Positions 8,680 through 19,202 of a stretch of 64,000 bases of DNA are shown piece by piece. The DNA is taken from NCBI GenBank assembly GCA_010093485.1, contig MU001498.1, forward strand, positions 363,697 through 427,696, read 5' to 3'. The DNA is from Karstenula rhodostoma CBS 690.94 (taxonomy: Eukaryota > Ascomycota > Dothideomycetes > Pleosporales > Didymosphaeriaceae). Each line of letters opens with the position of its first letter. Position 1 is the stretch's first letter. Below the pieces are notes generated by a model. The model was not told the origin of the DNA. It worked only from the letters and a program-made list of their open reading frames with translations, and searched no databases. A program made the position numbers and the translations under genes.

Positions 8680-11388
8680 TTACTCCTCCCCAATGCTCCC
8701 ATAGTCAACCTCATCCTCCACGCTTCCACCGTCAGCAGCAGACTTAGACCGCCGGATGGAGCTACGGCGGCGAGAAGAGGCAGCGGGAGGTTCCTCGACG
8801 GCGGCATTGCCGAGGCGTGGAGAGGTGGACGATGGAGAGCGCGTCTCGGTAGCAGGGGCAACGAGGGATGTAGCCGTTGGTGTGGGCTGTTGAAACTCAA
8901 CGGGTGTTTCGGGGGTTGCGGTGGGCGGGGCGTTGGTGATATCGTTGGGGTTGGGGTTGGAGTTGGAGGTGATGACCTCACGCTCCTCGTCAACGACGGA
9001 GATCTTGCGCTTCTTGGTAGTAGTACTGGAACTTGCCTTGGATGACGCCTTGCGCTTCTTTGGAGAGCCGTTGTCAATATCGTTGGGGAGGTCGACCTTA
9101 GGCTCCTCCTCGACGACGGAGACCTTGCGCTTCTTGATAGAGGCACTAGCACTTGCCTTGGATGACGCCTTGCGCTTCTTTGGCGAGGTATCGTCAATGT
9201 CGTTAGGGTTGGAGTTTTTAGAGTTGTTGGAGGTGACGACCTTAGGCTCCTCGACGGTGGAAACCTTGCGCTTCTTCTTAGCCTCAGAAGACGCCTTGTG
9301 CTTCTTTGGCGAGCCGTTGTCGATATCGTTGGGGTTGGAGTTGTTGGTGACGGCCTCAGGCTCCTCGTCGACGGTGGAAACCTTGCGAGTCTTCTTAATA
9401 GAGACACTGGCACCTGCTTTAAACGATGCGATGTCGTTGGAGTCCACCGTCTTGATCTCGGTGCCGGTCTCAGGCACCTCTTCGACGGTGGAAACCTTGC
9501 GCTTCTTAACAACGCCACTAGTACTTGCCTTGGACGAAGCCTTGCGCTTCTTTGTCGAGGCGTTGTCAGTATCATTAGGGTCCACTGTCTTGATATCGGT
9601 GTCGATCTTAGGCTCCTTCTCGACGACATCGGTATCTGGCTCCTTTTCGACAACAGCAACCTTACGCTTCTTAACCATTCCACTAGCACCTGCCTTAGAC
9701 GACGCCTTCCGCTTCTTCCGCGAAGCCGTCTCCTCTGCAACCACCTCTTCACCAGACACCGCCTTCTCAGGCTTAGAAGACTCCGCGACGTCGGGAGTAG
9801 CAATACCACTCTCCGACGTAGGTTGTCGAATGACCTCTTCCTCAGGAGACGCCTTCCGCTTCTTGCTCGGCGGTCGAATAGCTTCTTCCTTACGAGCCGC
9901 CTTCCGCTTCTTGCTCGGCGGTTCTTGGATATCCTGGTCAAAGGGTGCGACGTCGCTCTCCTTGATCCTGCGCTTCGAAGACTGCTTCTTAGGCTGTACG
10001 TTTGAAGTGGATGGGGCGGCTTCGTCGTCCGAGAGACCGTCGTCGCTGTCGTAGATGAACTCTGTCCTCTTCGACGTGGACGGCTTCTCTGGGGCGGGGG
10101 ACTTGGCAGGCTTCTTGGGGGTAGGAGTTGCCTTTGGAGTGTGCTTGGTCGACTTCTTGGAAGTGGGAGAAGGAGCATCAGCAGGCTTAGGGTCGGCAGC
10201 AGGCTCAGGGTCGGCAGCAGGTTTCCTGCTGAGCTTGAATCTATCCTCGGGCTCCTTCGTCTTCTTCTCTTTAGGCGTCGGCTTCGGCGCAGCCTTCTTA
10301 GCAGCCCCAGTCTCAGTCTCTAATTCCTTAGTCGCCCTCCTCCTCGGGCCCATCACCCTCCGCCGCGCCTCCGCCTCCCGCGCCTTCCTCTTCTCAACCT
10401 TCTCATCCCGCTCCCCCTCCTCCACCGCACGGACCTTCTTATGCACGCCAGTATAACTACCCAGTGGAAGGAAGAGAACCCCAGATTGTGACGGATCGAG
10501 CTCGCCCTCAGGCGGGAGTTGAAGAGGAACATGCGTGACAGCCACTAAACCATCCCTCTCATCCCTCCTCTCCAGCTCCCAAACCATAGGCAGCTGCCTC
10601 ACCGCACGCCGCAAATTCGGCGCCTGCAGCCCCCTCCGCTGCAAGTCCTTCTCGAGCAGTCTAACAAGCTCATCCACGCCATCCATCGCGGGCTTCACCT
10701 TGCAGTCCGCGTGGGCCTTGACGTCCTGCGCATGCACCCCCGACACAGTAAGCATCCACGAGTCCTTCTTGTTCGCGGGGTCGTCCGCGTACCAGAAGAG
10801 CCGCATGTCGATGTGCGGACATAGCGGGACGGCAGTGAGCATGTTGTCGTGCGTGTTGCGGTGCGCCTGGCACGGGCGGTTGTACCGCCGCAGCTTGAAG
10901 CACTTCTCGCAGTCGCGGATTTGCTGCTTGCGGGCTGCATCTGCGTGTGCGTGCTCAGACTTCTCGCGGCCGGCGGCGATGGCGTCGGCGAGGAAGGCGT
11001 GCGGGTGGAGCTGAGAAGGATAGGGTGTGTTTAGGGGTCCGTCGCGGGCGGGACGGTACGAGTCGCCTTGGGCACGCTGCTGAGGTCGATGCGCCTCCCC
11101 ATTGATCATGGCCAGGCGGCCAGGGTCCATGTAGAACTTCTGCTTCGCGTGTTGGATGTCGCGAATCTCCTGCCTCTGCTGCTCCGTCACACCCTCCCTA
11201 CCATCCGTCTTGATCTCCTTCACTAAAGCCGTGATGTCGTACAGCTTGGTCCCCTGACTGGACTTCTCTGCCCGCCTGCGCTTCTCCGCTTCATGCTCCG
11301 ACCACTGGCGCTCGATCTCGTCGTCAGAAACGGTTTCTGCGCCTGTTCGCCGGCCGACTTGGATATCAAAATTGTATTCGTGATTCAT
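8680..11388 (-). CDS. large basic nuclear-type protein with tandem NLS-rich repeats
   Basis: A single uninterrupted frame of 902 residues. The N-terminal ~380 residues look folded: DDEIERQWSEHEAEKRRRAE, a Cys/His-containing stretch (CEKCFKLRRYNRPCQAHRN, then CPHIDMRLFWYADDP) and a conserved-looking domain ending near VLFLPLGSYTGVHKK. From ~residue 390 it is Lys/Pro/Ser/Glu-rich and disordered. Residues ~560-830 are imperfect repeats of about 35-58 residues built on KKRKASSKAS, then KKRKVS(T/V)VEEEP, then NDIDNGSP. Each unit carries two classical monopartite NLS-type basic clusters. The protein should be nuclear and may bind nucleic acid or chromatin; the Cys/His stretch could bind zinc. I do not recognise a named family. 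Long frames on the other strand over the repeats are shadows of the repetition. Confidence 0.8.
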   Translation of the reverse strand: MNHEYNFDIQVGRRTGAETVSDDEIERQWSEHEAEKRRRAEKSSQGTKLYDITALVKEIKTDGREGVTEQQRQEIRDIQHAKQKFYMDPGRLAMINGEAHRPQQRAQGDSYRPARDGPLNTPYPSQLHPHAFLADAIAAGREKSEHAHADAARKQQIRDCEKCFKLRRYNRPCQAHRNTHDNMLTAVPLCPHIDMRLFWYADDPANKKDSWMLTVSGVHAQDVKAHADCKVKPAMDGVDELVRLLEKDLQRRGLQAPNLRRAVRQLPMVWELERRDERDGLVAVTHVPLQLPPEGELDPSQSGVLFLPLGSYTGVHKKVRAVEEGERDEKVEKRKAREAEARRRVMGPRRRATKELETETGAAKKAAPKPTPKEKKTKEPEDRFKLSRKPAADPEPAADPKPADAPSPTSKKSTKHTPKATPTPKKPAKSPAPEKPSTSKRTEFIYDSDDGLSDDEAAPSTSNVQPKKQSSKRRIKESDVAPFDQDIQEPPSKKRKAARKEEAIRPPSKKRKASPEEEVIRQPTSESGIATPDVAESSKPEKAVSGEEVVAEETASRKKRKASSKAGASGMVKKRKVAVVEKEPDTDVVEKEPKIDTDIKTVDPNDTDNASTKKRKASSKASTSGVVKKRKVSTVEEVPETGTEIKTVDSNDIASFKAGASVSIKKTRKVSTVDEEPEAVTNNSNPNDIDNGSPKKHKASSEAKKKRKVSTVEEPKVVTSNNSKNSNPNDIDDTSPKKRKASSKASASASIKKRKVSVVEEEPKVDLPNDIDNGSPKKRKASSKASSSTTTKKRKISVVDEEREVITSNSNPNPNDITNAPPTATPETPVEFQQPTPTATSLVAPATETRSPSSTSPRLGNAAVEEPPAASSRRRSSIRRSKSAADGGSVEDEVDYGSIGEE
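9000..9720 (-). repeat. in-frame tandem coding repeats within the NLS-rich protein
   Basis: Repeated DNA blocks contain the plus-strand string ccttgcgcttctt together with tagaggcactagcacttgcc-like and gtcgttgggg-like segments. Spacing is irregular, about 100-170 bp, with in-frame insertions and losses. Units near 9010-9170 are most alike, and older, more diverged units lie toward 9700. The repeats encode the alternating KKRKAS / KKRKVS / VEEEP / NDID motif of the host protein. Confidence 0.7.
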
Positions 11389-12256
11389 GTTGAGTATATT
11401 CTTGAAGGTGATTTAATATCACACTTAGAATCTTTTCTTCGAAATGTAATATAACCTTTGGGAGTTGACTTGTGTGTCTTTGCGAAATTGATATTCTCTC
11501 CCACGCCCAAGGGGGTCATATACCATCAATCTCCATGCGTATAGTGTCCCGACAATGTTCTCCTTTGTCCTAGTTATTTCCATCTTTGACTTCACAATGC
11601 GATTGTGAACGCATCCGCGGATAGCGTGGGGCGTCCCTTCAGTTGGTTGTTTCCATTGTGGTGATTGTGCGTCATCCGGAGTGTCAGGCCTAATACAAAG
11701 GAACAAAGGTGCGATCTATTGCCAAAGATCTGAAGAGAAGTGCGCTGGAAATGCTTAGGCTCGGTTTTTGTTGAGAAGAGTGTCAGTGGTTGTTGGCTGC
11801 ACTGGCGTCACGTCAGCCCGGGGAAGAATGATCTTGTCTAAGAGTATACGCTGAAAACATAGATTGGTTTTACATGCAAGCCATAGCTTGGAGGCTCTCT
11901 CCAAGCGTGGTCATTCGACAACGCTCTTTCATACAACTCTTGAAACGGATCCAAACGAACGCCAAGCCAATCTAAGTATGCTCCAAGGCTACATAAAGCG
12001 ATAAAAGTGTGAAAGATACAAGAAGGTACTCGAGTGATTCTGGCTCCACACGGACACCGCGGCCTGCACTACCACACAGAGCCATGCAGTGTCCAATCCT
12101 TGGCCAAGTAGCTGTATCAACCCCGGGGGCTAACGTTGGATGCAATCCCACGTCGCCAAAGAAGTAACGCAACGGGCGCAAAGGTCCTGTCGAAAGCGAC
12201 GATTAAATTGTATATGGTAAATATCCCGGCGTTTACTTTTGGGCCTAAAATGTGGT
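11389..12256. other. intergenic, no supported gene
   Basis: Upstream of the repeat protein and downstream of the GDP-mannose transporter, both on the minus strand. Only short unsupported frames are present (for example a 93-codon frame at 11425-11706). I see no RNA gene or repeat. Confidence 0.5.
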
Positions 12257-13540
12257 TTAGGACTTGAAGCTGTCTCGCATGCTTGCGGTGCTAGCACTCA
12301 CGTTGGTCGTGGGCAGAACCTCCTTGGGCTTGCTGCCCTGGCGGACCTTTGCGATGGCGTACACGATACCGCTAACGAATCCAAGGAAGATGGCGGAAAC
12401 GCTGCCGAAGGTGACGGGGGCGTCAAAGAAGACGAGACCGCTAATGGCGATAGGGAGCTTGTTGAGGGCACCGACCATGGAGTAGGTGGTGGAGGAGGTG
12501 ACTCGGACACACCAGGCGGAAGTGTACGAGATGAAAACGGAGCACATGCCGGATATGACCATGACGGAAATGACACGGTTGCGCAGCTCAGGTGGGAAGC
12601 ACTTGGCCAGGTTGGCGGAGGACCAATCTTCGATGAGGAGCGAAGCGATGAGGAGAATAGGGATGGTAAGGAGGTTGTTGTAGTACATGGCTACGGCGTC
12701 GTTAGCAGTGTGGATGCGAGTGGAAATGAATTAGCCTACTGTCAAAGTCCTTGAAGTTGGTGAGCTTTATGCGCTTCCTCATGCCGAGAACGTAGGCAGC
12801 AGAGGCAAAGCAGTTGAGGGCCATCCAGAAGTATCCGGTGTTCAAGGTAGAGACAGCGTCGTTGGAGGCCTCGGCCGCACTGTGGCTGGTCAAAGCGTGC
12901 TGGATATCAGCCCAGGCGGCAACAACGGAGCTGAGAACCATCAATCCGAAGGAGCCCAGCGCCATGGGTGTCACTGAACCACCAAACCATAGCACCTCTC
13001 CGTATGCGATCAGGATGATGGTCAGGTTCTTGAAGATGGTGTAGACGGGGATCGACAGGTACTTGATGGCCCAAGTGCTCGTGTAGATCATACCGATGAG
13101 GAGGAGGGAAATGGGGAACCCTGAACACGTTAGGGCGGAAGAAGCGGCGGGGCTAGAGCAACGTACATTTCTTGGCCTCGTCGCTGTTGAAGTCGCGGTA
13201 CGTGATTGTGCCAGAGGCCTTCAGTGTGGAGATGACGGCAACACACACGATGGACTAGGCTGTGTTAGCGACGTGTCCTACCCATGGGGTCTATGGGACA
13301 GACCTGGATGGCGAGCAGGAAGAAGTTCAGGTTGAAATCGACGCCGGAGAGAACGTATTTGTTCGTCGTCGTCATTAGGATGGAGGAGCCGCAGTATGCG
13401 AGAATGGCGAACAGCGGGGTCTCGGTGACGGCGGGCTTCGTGTGGGACCTTTGCGTCGGACGCACGGTGGGCGAGGGGGCCCTGAACTCCTTGACCGAGG
13501 GCATCTCAATGTACTCGTCGTTCTTCTTATCGTCGGCCAT
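12257..13540 (-). CDS. VRG4: GDP-mannose transporter (Golgi)
   Basis: Four exons (13540-13304, 13254-13167, 13120-12740, 12690-12257) give 379 residues, matching fungal GDP-mannose transporters. About ten TM helices are visible. Diagnostic stretches include [40 protein letters not shown] and [16 protein letters not shown]; the FKNLTI and GALNK motifs are those tied to GDP-mannose binding in this family. It exchanges GDP-mannose into the Golgi lumen for GMP, feeding mannoprotein and glycolipid mannosylation needed for the cell wall. The short cytosolic N-terminus is hydrophilic. All introns have GT..AG ends and preserve frame. The ~515-bp upstream region is shared with the divergent phosducin-like gene. 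Confidence 0.93.
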
Positions 13541-14055
13541 TGCGTCTGGCTAGGGAGGGTGCGGCGAGGATAAGGCGACGGGAAGGTTGCGGGTGGTAAG
13601 TGAGCGGACGCCGCTAGGAAACAGCAGGCAGAAGGCGCGATGGAAGCGGACGCAGGCGGGAGGAGGGTGGAAAGGGGAGAGAGACTCGAGGGTTTCTGAG
13701 GGTGCGATTGAGATGCGCAAGGAGAGCCAAGAAGCAACGGGCTTAGGCCCACTTCCCTCCCAAACCAACGTGTTTAATTTTACGCCGAACCCAAAGGCGC
13801 CCTGCAGCCGTCGTCAGCCCGCGCCGCCAGCAGCCCTATTGCCTCGCGTTATTCGTCCTGGTGGGCCATTCCGCTGCAAAACTCCGCCTCAAGACGACAC
13901 CAGTCTCGCACGTTACGCGTCCCCGCCAACTGGACACATCTTGGGCCACTCTCGTCACGTGAACTGCCGCAGACCCTAGGCTTCTGAAGCGGACCGGCGT
14001 GCTCCGAATACATCGATTAATCCTATCCCGGCACGTGCTGCGCATCACCAGAAAG
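13541..14055. promoter_or_regulatory. shared divergent promoter region (GDP-mannose transporter / phosducin-like)
   Basis: A 515-bp gap separates the start codons of two divergent genes. It should contain both 5' leaders and promoters. I see no clear TATA box, as is common for fungal housekeeping genes. Confidence 0.5.
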
Positions 14056-14679
14056 ATGCCGCAACTTGACTCCAAGGTCGCTGCTATCATCGACGGCGCC
14101 AAGGGGGACGAGTCAGACGAAGACGCCCTCATCGCGGAGCTGGAAAATGACTCCGATCTGGACGCCTTCCGAGAGCAGCGCCGCCAGCAGCTGCACGCAG
14201 AGTTTGAGCGAGCACAGCAGCTGCGCAACAGAGCGCACGGGACCTACGCCGAAGTCAAGGACGAGAAGCAGTTGATGGACATCACCACGTCGACCAAGCT
14301 CTGCGTCGTGCATTTCTTCAAGTCAGACTTCCACCGCTGCAGCATCATGGACACCCATCTCGAGACCCTTGCACCAGCCCACTACGAAGCCCGCATCCTC
14401 AGGATCAATGTCGACCACTGTCCGTTCCTGGTCACGAAGCTCAAGGTCCAGGTGTTGCCGTGCGTCATCACTTTCATAGAAGGCATCGGATCGGACAGGA
14501 TCATTGGCTTCGAGGGTCTTGGACGGACACCCGACACTTTCACCACAAGAGATCTTGAGGCTAGGCTGATTCGTGCCGGTGTCTTCGAAAGATCAAAGGT
14601 CACCAAAGAGGACGAGAGGCAAGCGCCCCGAAGAACCAGGGCCGCACAGGAGGATGACGATGACGACGACTGGGACTGA
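14056..14679 (+). CDS. PLP1: phosducin-like / TXNDC9-type thioredoxin-fold protein
   Basis: An intronless frame of 207 residues from the ATG at 14056 (MPQLDSKVAAII). An upstream in-frame Met at 13999 is less likely, because the conserved start is the inner one. Residues ~25-85 form an acidic/Gln-rich helix (AFREQRRQQLHAEFERAQQ), followed by a thioredoxin-like domain. That domain includes KLCVVHFFKSDFHRCSIMDT, where the thioredoxin CxxC site is reduced to one Cys, and FLVTKLKVQVLPCVITFIEG. The tail is very acidic, ending DDDDDDWD. Yeast Plp1 and human TXNDC9 act as co-factors of the CCT chaperonin in folding actin and tubulin; that role is inferred here from family membership. Confidence 0.87.
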   Translation: MPQLDSKVAAIIDGAKGDESDEDALIAELENDSDLDAFREQRRQQLHAEFERAQQLRNRAHGTYAEVKDEKQLMDITTSTKLCVVHFFKSDFHRCSIMDTHLETLAPAHYEARILRINVDHCPFLVTKLKVQVLPCVITFIEGIGSDRIIGFEGLGRTPDTFTTRDLEARLIRAGVFERSKVTKEDERQAPRRTRAAQEDDDDDDWD

Positions 14680-15262
14680 ACGGATTGCATTCTGGTCCTG
14701 CCGCACGACTGCCAGATATGCCTGGAAGCATGCAGCTTGCAGTTGGCTACGCAAAGGTCTGCCGCTATGGAGCTTTGTGCGTAGACTCAGCCCTTTGCTC
14801 GATTCCATATCCGAGCGTCACGCCCATCCATGAAGGGTTTGCAAATACCCTGCTCACACTGAGACCTACAATGAGACCTGGGAACTTTACGATTATGATG
14901 GGATAGATTACACCACGCATAATGAACATAATGGGCATATCGAACGATGCGATATCCGACTGTTAGCTCTGTCATGAACATATAGCGCTTACTCGAGGAC
15001 CAGTTTCACGAGATCAACAAAAGAAGCTTCCTCCCCGGCCAATCGTCCACCGCAACGTGAAGTATGCTCAGAGACAGGCTGCCCATTCGAGGAAGCTTTG
15101 CAGTCGCACATTGTAGCTAACTAATCGCGATGACGCCATTCGCGGGGCCAACCACCCAACCTCACCTCCATCACAGCCAAAATAAATTAATACCCAACGC
15201 GCCCACCGCCCTCAGGCCACGAGTACTCCCCCAAACCACACGCAAAAGACCCCTCCCCCACA

Positions 15263-15869
15263 ATGAAAGCCTACTGGTACGACAACCTCCCCGGCGACCA
15301 GCGCGCCCCACACGACTCCGGCCGTGCCGTCTCCCCCTCAACCCTCCAGCAGCTCGGCATACTCTACAAGCACTGCCCGTCCGTATCCGACGTGGACGAA
15401 ATCGCGTCGGCGCGCTCCTACAAGAACCGCGACGAAATCACCGTCTCCCCGCAAACCATGGGCGCGGCCTACGAAGACAAAGTCAAGAGCTTCTTCCACG
15501 AGCACCTGCACGAGGACGAGGAGATACGGTACATACTCAACGGCGCGGGGTACTTTGACGTGCGGAACGAGGGCGACGACTGGGTGCGGATCCGGCTCGA
15601 GAAGGGGGATTTGATCGTCATGCCGGCGGGCATCTACCACCGGTTTACGACGGATGAGGAGAATGTGAGTTTGCCATTGACATGTCTATGTGGGGAGTGG
15701 GGATGGGAAGGGGTGTTTTGTTTGCTAACGACGGACGGCGCAGTTCACAAATGCCATGCGGCTGTTCAAGGAGGACCCGAAGTGGACGCCGCTGAACCGC
15801 GGCGAGGAGACGGAGAAGAACCAGTACAGACAGGAGTACCTCCGGTCGCGGCACACGCTGGCGGCGTAG
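15263..15869 (+). CDS. ADI1: acireductone dioxygenase
   Basis: Two exons (15263-15664 and 15744-15869; intron GTGAGT..CAG of 79 nt) give 175 residues, the normal family size. The cupin metal site is visible: [20 protein letters not shown] supplies HxH and Glu ligands, and MPAGIYHRF supplies the last His. The enzyme oxidises acireductone in the methionine salvage pathway; with Fe2+ it yields the 2-keto-4-methylthiobutyrate precursor of methionine, as known for the family. The C-terminus [17 protein letters not shown] is typical. Without splicing, the first frame would run on into low-complexity sequence, so the intron is well supported by the homologous C-terminus. Confidence 0.95.
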
Positions 15870-17095
15870 ACCCGCGGAGCCGCGAAGTGGATGCCACGGA
15901 TGGATGGCGTCGTGCGACGATGTATATAGACGAACGTACGACCTCAATGGGATATCAATGGGATATCTTTTCCACCATCTGCATCGACGCAAGCACGCAC
16001 GCACGCAAGCACGCACGCACTGCACCAACCCGTCCGTCCGCCTTCCCCATGACCACGACAAACACCCCCCTCACCCAGCCAGACGCTCATATCTACACGC
16101 CCGCCCACCTACCTACCACTCCATCCATCCATCCATCAACCCATCAACCCTACAAAGCCACCACCAGACATCAACCTCCACCTCCACCTCCACCTCACCT
16201 TGTCCCCAACCCCCTCCCCCTCCCCAAGACCTATGCGCAACAACCTCACCCTCCATATCGCCCACCGTGCACGCGCTCCCCCCGCCCTCTCACACCACTA
16301 CTGCACTTGCTGCCACTGCTGCCTCACAATCCACATCTCTACATCCTCCCAGTCAAGCACGCACACCGTGTCTGCGTGTCCGCGCGACCGCATCGGCGAC
16401 GTGGTGGAGCGTGTGCTGCGTCGGCGGCTGGGGGAGGGGAGCGTTGTTCTTGGGCGGAGGAGGGGAGGGTTGGGGATTGTGGTGGGGAGGGGGAGGTTTG
16501 GGTTGTTGAGGGGGGGGGGGGGGGGGGGGAGTGGGTGAGGGTGAGGGTGAGGGGGGAGGGGGGGGATTGTGGGACGGTTGATTCAGGACGGTTGATTGCT
16601 TCCATCTGAGCATAGTTGGGATGGCTTGACTGTTAAAGGGGAAATGGCTGCAGCTGTTGCTGTACAGTGGGCTTACGGGACTACCCACTCCCATTCCCAC
16701 AATGAATCAGACATTGTCGCCAGTCTCGGCCCTGTGTTCCACCTCCCCAGCTAGCCGCAACCCCAAGCCCCACGATTCCACCTTCCCAACACAGCATGTA
16801 GTATTTATTAAGAATAGTATTACTAACTATCGTATCTAGAGATACAGTGCCAAAGTCTCGCTCGTCGCATCCAAATCATGTCGTCTAATGCGAGGCAACC
16901 GAAAAGCACAAGCCAAGCCGCTCTAAACACCACCGCACGGCGAAGACGCAGAGCCGAAATGCAAAAAAAAAGCTAAACCCAAACACCGCTAACCCCATCC
17001 CAATGCTTCGTGTGCGCGTGCACCCGCGCCTCTGTTGCGCCGAGCCAGACCCCCGTTCCACAGTTCGTGACCCGTCGTCCAAGACATGTATAACG
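15870..17095. repeat. low-complexity intergenic tract: simple repeats, C-rich then G-rich, with poly-G
   Basis: Downstream of ADI1 lies a GCAC-type microsatellite (about 15988-16020), CCAT repeats (about 16118-16150) and CCACCT-type runs (about 16165-16200). These give way to a strongly G-rich segment (about 16430-16575). That segment contains an uninterrupted run of 20 G (16510-16529), then GGGTGAGGGTGAGGGTGAG-like repeats. The abrupt C-rich to G-rich switch on one strand and the many G-runs favour G-quadruplex structure. A short AT-rich patch follows at about 16800-16850. No gene is supported here; the proline-rich frames are composition artefacts. Confidence 0.75.
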
Positions 17096-18232
17096 CTATC
17101 GCCGCCCCAGCTTCGCCCGCATGGCCAGATGCGAGTACACCCAGCCGCCACCGAGCGCGAGTAGCACGCCCAACCAGTCCGTCGGGCGCAGGATCTTGCC
17201 CTCGCTGTACCAGCCAAAGGACAGGATGAGGATGGATTTGATGTGGCTGACGATGTTGAACGTGAGGGCGGACGTGCGGCCGATGATGAGGAACTGCGAG
17301 AGGTTGTACAGGGACGCCATTATTCCGGAGAGGAAGGCCGAGTAGAGCTTGTCCGAGGGGACGGTGCTGAAGTCTGGGATTTTGTCGATGAAGGGGATGA
17401 AGGGAATGAGCATGAGGACGGAGAGGGGCGCTTGGTTGAGCAGGAGCTGTGGCGGGGAGACGGCAAAGTCTTCGATTTTCTTGCCGATCCAGATCTGGTA
17501 GAGGGCGGTGGAGCAGAAGGCCATAGCCGCGACGATGACGCCTTTGAGGGCGGGGCCGGCGGTTTGGTTGATCGTGAAGGAGACGCCGAGGCAGGTGATG
17601 AGGATCGAGGCGAGCATCCAGCGGGTTACGGTTTTGCGGAAGAGGATGAAGTTTATGAGCACGACGGTGGGCGTGGTCATGACCTTTGAGAGCTGGTAGA
17701 AGCCGATCGAGTTGAAGGTCAGGCTGAGGTTGCCGAGGACGACGTAGCCGACGAAGAAGGCGCATACGGGCAGCATGTTCCAGGGATTCAGTCGGACCGG
17801 TTTGAAGGCGCGGAAGGGTCCTTTGGTCGATATGAAGAGGACGAGGCCGGTCGCGGTGAAGTGCCAGCCAACCACCATGAGCTGGCAATCCTTGAGCTGC
17901 ACATCCTCGAATGTTCTGGTATCCAAGTCAGATCCTATCCTTAGTCATTTTATATGTGTATTCGTACCGCTTGCTGAGGAACACGAGGCCGAGGGTGGAG
18001 ATGGTGTTGAGAAAGATCCACACGCTCGTTATGAGCTTCTCCTTGAGGGGTATCTCCGCCGGCTCTCCGGGGGCCTCGTACTTGGGCAGTTCCTGCAATT
18101 CTTGCGACTCTCGCGGGTCCATATTGTCGACGAGGCCCTCGATGGAGGGGCGCTTCTCCGCAGCTACTCAAGCGTCAGCGAGGGTTGCGCGTCGCAAACG
18201 AAACCAGGGTCTCGTCAGGGTCGCATACCCAT
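17096..18232 (-). CDS. SLC35/TPT-family drug/metabolite-fold transporter
   Basis: Exons 18232-18229 (just ATG plus one base), 18163-17968 and 17915-17096 give 339 residues. The splice pattern yields MAAEKRPSIEGLVDNMDPRE as start and joins GLVFLSKR to TFEDVQLKDCQLMVVGWHFT. About ten TM helices are visible. Family-type stretches are FYQLSKVMTTPTVVLINFIL, a TPT-domain signature, and SHIKSILILSFGWYSEGK, where the nucleotide-sugar or phosphate transporters have a conserved Lys. It is closest in style to SLC35E3-like fungal proteins with an unassigned substrate, probably in Golgi or ER. The 4-nt coding first exon is predicted from a good GTATGC donor and restores a start; the alternative start is Met16. 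Confidence 0.82.
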
Positions 18233-19202
18233 TTCAGGCGGCGGTCGATTGGGCGGAACAGCGAGCGACGGGCAGCAGCGCGTCTATGCAATCATGCTCG
18301 ATCGTGTAGCAAGCGGCGAGAGGTAGGAGGCGGTGCGATGCAGGCGAGGGAGGGAGGCAGGGGCGGAAGCCAGGCGTGCGCGATGCTCTGCCAGATATGT
18401 GACGGCAATTCCACCGAGGAGGTACGAGACAGGGTAGGCGACGCGAAGGACGCAGAAAGGGTGCCAGAGCCAAGCCACCCGAAAGGATGGTGGTGGGTGA
18501 GAGCACCAGCGTCGTCCTGCTGGTCTCGCTGTTAGGGATTGGGTTTGGCGGAGCAATTTGGCAGCGCCTTTGCCACGGTTACTCGCCGAGTGATGGGACT
18601 GGCCAGCGGCGCACCGCCATAACGGCCGCCCGCGGCATACAATTCTAGACAAGGCGTTGCGCGTACGATCCCTGCGCCGATCACTCATGCAGATAGGGAT
18701 TCGGCAAGTCCATGTTCGTCGTGGCATGCGTTTCTCCAGCGCCCATGGTCACGATTTCATTCCCTCGACCGTTCCGTCGTCGCAGACTAGAAGCTACTAC
18801 TGTCTGGGCAGGCAACAGTACGCGAATCAGGGAATGCAAGGACATCCGGGAGTCGGAAGAATTGTCGCGTACACTTCAGGGCCCATTTGGGTATCTAAAA
18901 TAACTCGGCGGGCTCTCACAGGAAGGCGAACACCGGCGATACAGTATTAGGTCAAGAATGTAAGCTTGTATAGTAGCCTGAGTTACTCTAGGATTAACTA
19001 TTCTATATCTAACTGGCAAAGGCCTTAGCTTCTATCCGGTCTTTATTACGAGGGTGGGTTGGGCTCGTCTGCCCCAGCAGCCTGGACACAAGTGAATCAG
19101 CACGAGCCGAAAGCAATGTGGTCAAATCCCTATAGACATCAGCTGCCAGATGATTGGCACACGCTAATCTATACTGTGCTCCAATGCAAGTCATTGCCAC
19201 CA
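18233..19202. other. intergenic, no supported gene
   Basis: About 1 kb lies between the transporter start and the end of the F-box gene. It includes an AT-rich patch near 18950-19015 that may be a decayed repeat. Overlapping frames on both strands lack domains. Confidence 0.5.

Noticed and set aside
8921..10054. 377-codon plus-strand frame opposite the NLS-repeat gene
   Set aside because: It mirrors the tandem repeats of the minus-strand gene, has no own domain and no splice or start context; repetition keeps antisense frames open.
8658..10178. 506-codon Arg/Ser/Pro-rich minus-strand frame
   Set aside because: Shifted frame over the same repeats; composition is typical of a frame shadow of Lys-rich coding DNA.
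15904..16700. Several Pro/His/Thr-rich or Gly-rich frames after ADI1, both strands
   Set aside because: They translate simple repeats and the poly-G block; no conserved segment.
12257..18232. Metabolic cluster idea linking the two sugar-type transporters with ADI1
   Set aside because: The genes belong to unrelated housekeeping pathways, are on different strands and are not known as a cluster; proximity alone is weak.
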